DNA of 64,000 nt, from the NCBI RefSeq assembly GCF_003457605.1, contig NZ_QRAN01000004.1, positions 1 through 64,000 of the forward strand. Reading direction: 5' to 3'. The position numbers and the translations under genes are program-made. Below the pieces are notes generated by a model. It worked only from the letters and a program-made list of their open reading frames with translations, was not told where the DNA came from and made no database searches. Each line of letters opens with the position of its first letter. Within the stretch, counting starts at the first letter, position 1. Shown in pieces: positions 60,302 through 64,000 of this stretch. This DNA is from Seongchinamella sediminis. GTDB lineage: Bacteria > Pseudomonadota > Gammaproteobacteria > Pseudomonadales > Halieaceae.

Positions 60302-63151
60302 ATGTTGCAGTACTACGAACCGGAAGCGGATTACGGCACTCCGGCGGTGGAATCCGGGGACAGCGTGAGCCTGACCATAGACGGCGTGACCACGGCGGTG
60401 CCCGCGGGCACCTCGGTGATGCGGGCCGCGGCCCTGGCGGGTATCAAGGTGCCCCGGCTGTGCGCCACCGACTCCCTCGAGGCCTTCGGTTCCTGCCGTA
60501 TCTGCCTGGTGGAGATCGAAGGCCGCAAGGGCCTTCCCGCCTCCTGCACCACACCGGTGGAAGCGGGTATGGCGGTACGCACCCAGACCCCGGCACTGGC
60601 GAAACTGCGCCGCGGGGTGATGGAGCTGTATATCTCCGATCATCCGCTGGACTGCCTGACCTGTCCCGCCAACGGCGATTGCGAACTGCAGGACACCGCT
60701 GGCGAGGTCGGCCTGCGCGAGGTGCGCTACGGCGTCGACGGCGCCAATCACCTGGCCGCGGAAAAAGACCAGTCCAACCCCTATTTCACTTTCGACCCCG
60801 CCAGGTGCATTGTCTGCTCCCGCTGCGTGCGCGCCTGCGAGGAAACCCAGGGCACCTTTGCCTTGACCATAGAGGGCCGGGGTTTTGATGCCAAAGTCAA
60901 CCCCGGGGGAGGTGATTTCCTCGGCTCGGAGTGTGTTTCCTGCGGCGCCTGCGTCAGTGCCTGTCCTACTGCCACCCTGACTGAAAACAGCATTATCGAG
61001 CAGGGCATTCCCGAGCACACGGTGATTACCACCTGCGCCTACTGCGGCGTTGGCTGCGGCTTCCGGGCCGGGGTCAAGGGTGAGCAGGTGGTGCGGATGA
61101 CGCCGTGGAAAGCAGGCAAGGCCAACGAGGGGCACGCCTGTGTGAAAGGCCGCTTTGCCTTTGGTTATGCCACCCACCCCGACCGTATTACCAGCCCGAT
61201 GATACGCGACAGGATCGACCAGCCCTGGCGCAGCGTCAGCTGGGACGCGGCGGTGCGCTTTGCTGCGGAAAAATTCCGCAATATCCAGCAGCAGCACGGG
61301 CGCAACAGCATCGGCGCCATTACCTCCAGCCGCTGCACCAATGAGGAGGTGTACCTGGTGCAGAAGCTGGTGCGGGCCGGTTTCGGCAACAACAATGTCG
61401 ACACCTGCGCCCGGGTCTGTCATTCACCAACGGGTTTCGGGCTCAAGACCACCCTGGGTGAATCCGCCGGCACCCAGACCTTTGCCTCGGTGGAGAAAAC
61501 CGACGTGGCTATTGTCATGGGCGCCAACCCCACCGAGGCCCACCCGGTGTTCGGCTCCCGGCTGAAGAAACGGCTGCGCCAGGGAGCGAAGCTGATCGTG
61601 ATTGACCCGCGGCAGATAGAACTGGTGAATGCGCCGCACATTCGCGCGGACTATCACCTGCCGGTCAATCCCGGCGCCAATGTCGCCGTGCTCAACGCCA
61701 TGGCCCACGTGATTGTCAGCGAGAACCTGCACGATGCGGCCTTTATCGCAAGCCGCTGTGAGCGCCAGGCGTTTGCGGATTGGCGGGCGTTTATCGCCGA
61801 TCCCGGGCAATCGCCGGAAGCACTGGCGGAGGCCACCGGAGTGGATCCCGCCCTGTTGCGCGAGGCGGCCCGCCTGTACGCCACTGCCGGTAACGGCGCG
61901 ATCTATTACGGCCTGGGGGTGACAGAACACAGCCAGGGCTCCACTGCGGTCATGGCTATTGCCAACCTGGCGATGCTGACCGGGAACCTCGGCCGCGAGG
62001 GGGTGGGCGTCAATCCCATGCGCGGGCAGAACAATGTGCAGGGCTCCTGCGACATGGGCTCCTTTCCCCATGAATTGCCGGGCTACCGGCACATTGCCGA
62101 CCCGGCCACCCGCGCCCTGTTCGAGACGGACTGGCAGGTGCAGCTGGACCCGGAACCCGGCATGCGTATCCCCAACATGTTTGATGCGGCGGTCGACGGC
62201 GAGTTTCGCGGCCTCTACTGCCAGGGGGAAGATGTCGCCCAGTCCGATCCCAACACCCAGCATATCGAGGCCGCGCTCGGTGCCCTGGAGTGCCTGGTGG
62301 TGCAGGATATCTTCCTCAACGAAACTGCCAAGTTCGCCCACGTGTTTCTGCCGGGGGCATCCTTCCTGGAAAAGGATGGCACCTTTATCAACGCGGAACG
62401 GCGCATCTCCCGGGTCCGCCGGGTGATGACGCCACTGGCGGGCAAGGCCGACTGGGAAGCGACCATGGCCTTTGCCAACGCCCTCGGCTGTGACATGGAT
62501 TACCGCCACCCGGGGGAGATCATGGCTGAAATCGCCAGGCTCACCCCGACATTCGAGGGGGTCAGCTACGCCCTGCTGGACGAGGTTGGCAGCCTGCAGT
62601 GGCCCTGCAACCAGGATGCGCCACTGGGCACGCCGACCATGCACGTGAACGAGTTTGTGCGCGGCCAGGGCTATTTCGCGCTGACCGAGTACCTGCCCAC
62701 CGACGAGCGCGCCAATCGCCGCTTCCCGCTGTTGCTGACAACCGGGCGCATACTCAGCCAGTACAATGTCGGCGCCCAGACGCGGCGCACGCACAACAGC
62801 ACCTGGCACGGGGAGGACGTGCTGGAAATCCATGCCCACGATGCCCAGGAGCGGGGCATCAGTGATGGCGACTGGGTCGGCATCCAGAGCCGGGTGGGCA
62901 CCACTGTCCTGCATGCGAAAATTTCCGGGCGGGTCAAGCCGGGGGTGATTTACACCACCTTCCATCACCCCGTGTCCGGTGCCAATGTGGTGACCACCGA
63001 CAACTCGGACTGGGCGACCAACTGCCCGGAGTACAAGGTGACCGCGGTCCAGGTCAGCAGGGTCAGTGAACCATCGGCCTGGCAGGCACGGCAGCAACAG
63101 CAGGACAGGCACCAGCGCCAGTTGCTCGCCGGGGCCCCGGTGGATGGCTGA
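60302..63151 (+). CDS. fdsA: NAD-dependent formate dehydrogenase, catalytic alpha subunit
   Basis: FdsA oxidises formate to CO2 at a molybdenum (bis-MGD) centre. The 949 residues contain a [2Fe-2S] domain (Cys in PRLCATD, GSCRICLVEIEG, 53-80), a His/Cys cluster (DHPLDCLTCPANGDC, about 113), two [4Fe-4S] clusters (CIVCSRCVRACE, CVSCGACVSACP), then CAYCGVGCGF and the Mo domain. The Mo ligand is Cys (ARVCHSP, about 370), not selenocysteine. The ATG at 60302 follows AGGGGAG. It overlaps fdhD by eight bases. Confidence 0.97.
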   Translation: MLQYYEPEADYGTPAVESGDSVSLTIDGVTTAVPAGTSVMRAAALAGIKVPRLCATDSLEAFGSCRICLVEIEGRKGLPASCTTPVEAGMAVRTQTPALAKLRRGVMELYISDHPLDCLTCPANGDCELQDTAGEVGLREVRYGVDGANHLAAEKDQSNPYFTFDPARCIVCSRCVRACEETQGTFALTIEGRGFDAKVNPGGGDFLGSECVSCGACVSACPTATLTENSIIEQGIPEHTVITTCAYCGVGCGFRAGVKGEQVVRMTPWKAGKANEGHACVKGRFAFGYATHPDRITSPMIRDRIDQPWRSVSWDAAVRFAAEKFRNIQQQHGRNSIGAITSSRCTNEEVYLVQKLVRAGFGNNNVDTCARVCHSPTGFGLKTTLGESAGTQTFASVEKTDVAIVMGANPTEAHPVFGSRLKKRLRQGAKLIVIDPRQIELVNAPHIRADYHLPVNPGANVAVLNAMAHVIVSENLHDAAFIASRCERQAFADWRAFIADPGQSPEALAEATGVDPALLREAARLYATAGNGAIYYGLGVTEHSQGSTAVMAIANLAMLTGNLGREGVGVNPMRGQNNVQGSCDMGSFPHELPGYRHIADPATRALFETDWQVQLDPEPGMRIPNMFDAAVDGEFRGLYCQGEDVAQSDPNTQHIEAALGALECLVVQDIFLNETAKFAHVFLPGASFLEKDGTFINAERRISRVRRVMTPLAGKADWEATMAFANALGCDMDYRHPGEIMAEIARLTPTFEGVSYALLDEVGSLQWPCNQDAPLGTPTMHVNEFVRGQGYFALTEYLPTDERANRRFPLLLTTGRILSQYNVGAQTRRTHNSTWHGEDVLEIHAHDAQERGISDGDWVGIQSRVGTTVLHAKISGRVKPGVIYTTFHHPVSGANVVTTDNSDWATNCPEYKVTAVQVSRVSEPSAWQARQQQQDRHQRQLLAGAPVDG

Positions 63152-63947
63152 ATCCACGGTCCGCCTGGCGCGCACGGTCTGGCAACAGGGCCAGCTGCGG
63201 TGGGACAGCGATGCGGTGGTCCAGGAGGCACCGGTGGCCCTGGTATACAACGGCATCTCCCACGCGGTGATGATGGCCACCCCGGCGGACCTGGCGGACC
63301 TGGCGCTGGGCTTCAGTCTGTCGGAGCGTATCCTGGCCAGTCCCGGGCAGCTGCTGGGTGTGGAAATCGAGCAGCGGGAGCAGGGTCTGGAACTGGCGAT
63401 GGAGATTACCGCCGAGCCATTTGAAGGGTTGAAGCGGCGCCGCCGCAGCCTTACCGGGCGCAGCGGCTGTGGCCTCTGCGGGGTGGAATCCCTTGCCCAG
63501 GCTAGCGTTCCCCCGCGGCGGGTTGAGGCGGATGTCCGCCTCCGTCCGGCTGCCCTGCAGCGGGCCCTCGAGTCCCTGGGGGCGGCGCAGGAACTGCGCG
63601 CGCTGACCGGCGGCGTGCATGGCGCCGCCTGGTGCGACCCTCACGGGGATATCCGCTTGCTGCGGGAAGACGTGGGGCGACACAATGCGCTGGACAAATT
63701 ACTGGGGGCGATGGCGGCACAGGGCAGTGACAGGGCGGGTTTTGTGTTGCTGACCAGTCGCCTCAGTTATGAAATGGTCGCCAAGGCCGCCGCCTGTAAT
63801 ATACCGGTGCTGGCCGCGGTGTCCGCGCCCACCGTGCTGGCGGTAGAACAGGCCATGCAGGCGGGGATTTCCCTGGTGGGCTTCGTGCAGCCCGGGCGCC
63901 AGGTCATGTACTGTGGCGAGCAGCGGATCATGGAGGCGGAGGGTTAA
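63144..63947 (+). CDS. fdhD: Formate dehydrogenase accessory sulfurtransferase FdhD
   Basis: FdhD carries sulfur to the molybdenum cofactor so that formate dehydrogenase becomes active. The 267 residues show EAPVALVYNG, the Cys pair in GRSGCGLCGVE, REDVGRHNALDKLLG and SRLSYEMVAKAA. The start overlaps the fdsA stop, and the stop overlaps the next ATG (TAATG), tying accessory and structural genes together. Confidence 0.96.
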   Translation: MAESTVRLARTVWQQGQLRWDSDAVVQEAPVALVYNGISHAVMMATPADLADLALGFSLSERILASPGQLLGVEIEQREQGLELAMEITAEPFEGLKRRRRSLTGRSGCGLCGVESLAQASVPPRRVEADVRLRPAALQRALESLGAAQELRALTGGVHGAAWCDPHGDIRLLREDVGRHNALDKLLGAMAAQGSDRAGFVLLTSRLSYEMVAKAAACNIPVLAAVSAPTVLAVEQAMQAGISLVGFVQPGRQVMYCGEQRIMEAEG

Positions 63948-64000
63948 TGACGGGACAGCAAATCGATCGCCTGGTAAAAATGGCCAACCAGATCGCACTG
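63947..64000 (+). CDS. fdsD: NAD-dependent formate dehydrogenase, delta subunit (partial)
   Basis: Only the first 18 codons are present, MTGQQIDRLVKMANQIAL, cut by the window end. The LVKMANQI core and the position after fdhD match FdsD, the small subunit needed for stable FdsABG complexes. The start overlaps the fdhD stop by one base. Confidence 0.82.
   Translation, partial: MTGQQIDRLVKMANQIAL

Noticed and set aside
60302-63151. Selenocysteine formate dehydrogenase
   Set aside because: The active-site codon in ARVCHSP is TGT (Cys), with no in-frame TGA.
61424-63280. 618-residue minus-strand frame opposite fdsA
   Set aside because: GC-rich third-position bias opens this frame; fdsA on the plus strand is certain.

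Overview
The window is a GC-rich, gene-dense chromosome segment of a free-living gammaproteobacterium. Household gene order matches Pseudomonas and relatives: queA-tgt, ypjD/ffh, rpsP-rimM-trmD-rplS, xerD-dsbC-hom-thrC-recJ, accA-tilS-pyrG-kdsA-eno-ftsB-ispD-ispF-truD-pcm-nlpD-rpoS, and fdxA-mutS. A CYP153-type alkane hydroxylase, a split D-specific beta-oxidation set and a spinster-type MFS carrier suggest a marine lineage such as the OM60/NOR5 (Halieaceae) group. That placement is inference; no rRNA is present.

Layout. 1-600: a tRNA-Leu(CAA) gene on the minus strand, preceded in its own transcript by a 5' half copy of a tRNA-Leu. 586-4457: a small acidic protein, queA, tgt, a CoA-type Nudix hydrolase, a gamma carbonic anhydrase and a DUF1289 protein. 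4461-8131: yfjD-like and ypjD-like membrane genes on the minus strand, divergent from ffh. 8131-8602: hairpins and a 4 x 39-bp tandem array. 8603-10572: the S16/RimM/TrmD/L19 operon with a terminator. 10733-10925: a large imperfect palindrome just before xerD. 10966-18598: xerD, dsbC, alaC, hom, thrC, recJ. 18722-22554: a class III aminotransferase and a semialdehyde dehydrogenase, divergent from a LysR regulator. 22586-24175: a CueR-type promoter, cueR and a metal permease. 24180-38136: rluA, a methyltransferase, then the long housekeeping run from accA to rpoS; surE is missing and a DUF368 (PopT-type) gene lies between pcm and nlpD. 38168-40073: a diheme cytochrome c, an unknown membrane protein and a possible 19-residue peptide. 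40142-42856: an AraC regulator divergent from a ferredoxin/CYP153 pair. 42911-46785: fdxA, mutS and a peroxiredoxin. 46971-55709: a Crp/Fnr regulator, two hydrolases, an MFS carrier, a MaoC/SDR/quinone-oxidoreductase operon, an aspartic protease, yghU and a crotonase. 55779-56034: the remains of a deleted LysR gene. 56229-64000: frmA, fghA, fdsGBA, fdhD and the start of fdsD.

How it works together. The right end encodes a complete glutathione-dependent route from formaldehyde to formate to CO2 plus NADH. The middle-right part carries terminal alkane hydroxylation (P450 plus ferredoxin) and fatty acyl-CoA breakdown enzymes. The left half is core translation, tRNA modification, amino acid and envelope metabolism. 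A family of short palindromic repeats (type GTCATCCC..GGGATGAC) sits in several intergenic gaps, mostly just after gene ends.

No CRISPR array, prophage, complete insertion sequence or rRNA operon was seen. The most unusual observations are the apparent ATC start of nlpD, the long palindrome before xerD, the half tRNA-Leu in the tRNA leader, the CueR box in front of a cueR-permease operon, and the 21-bp-spaced direct repeats between the AraC and CYP153 units.
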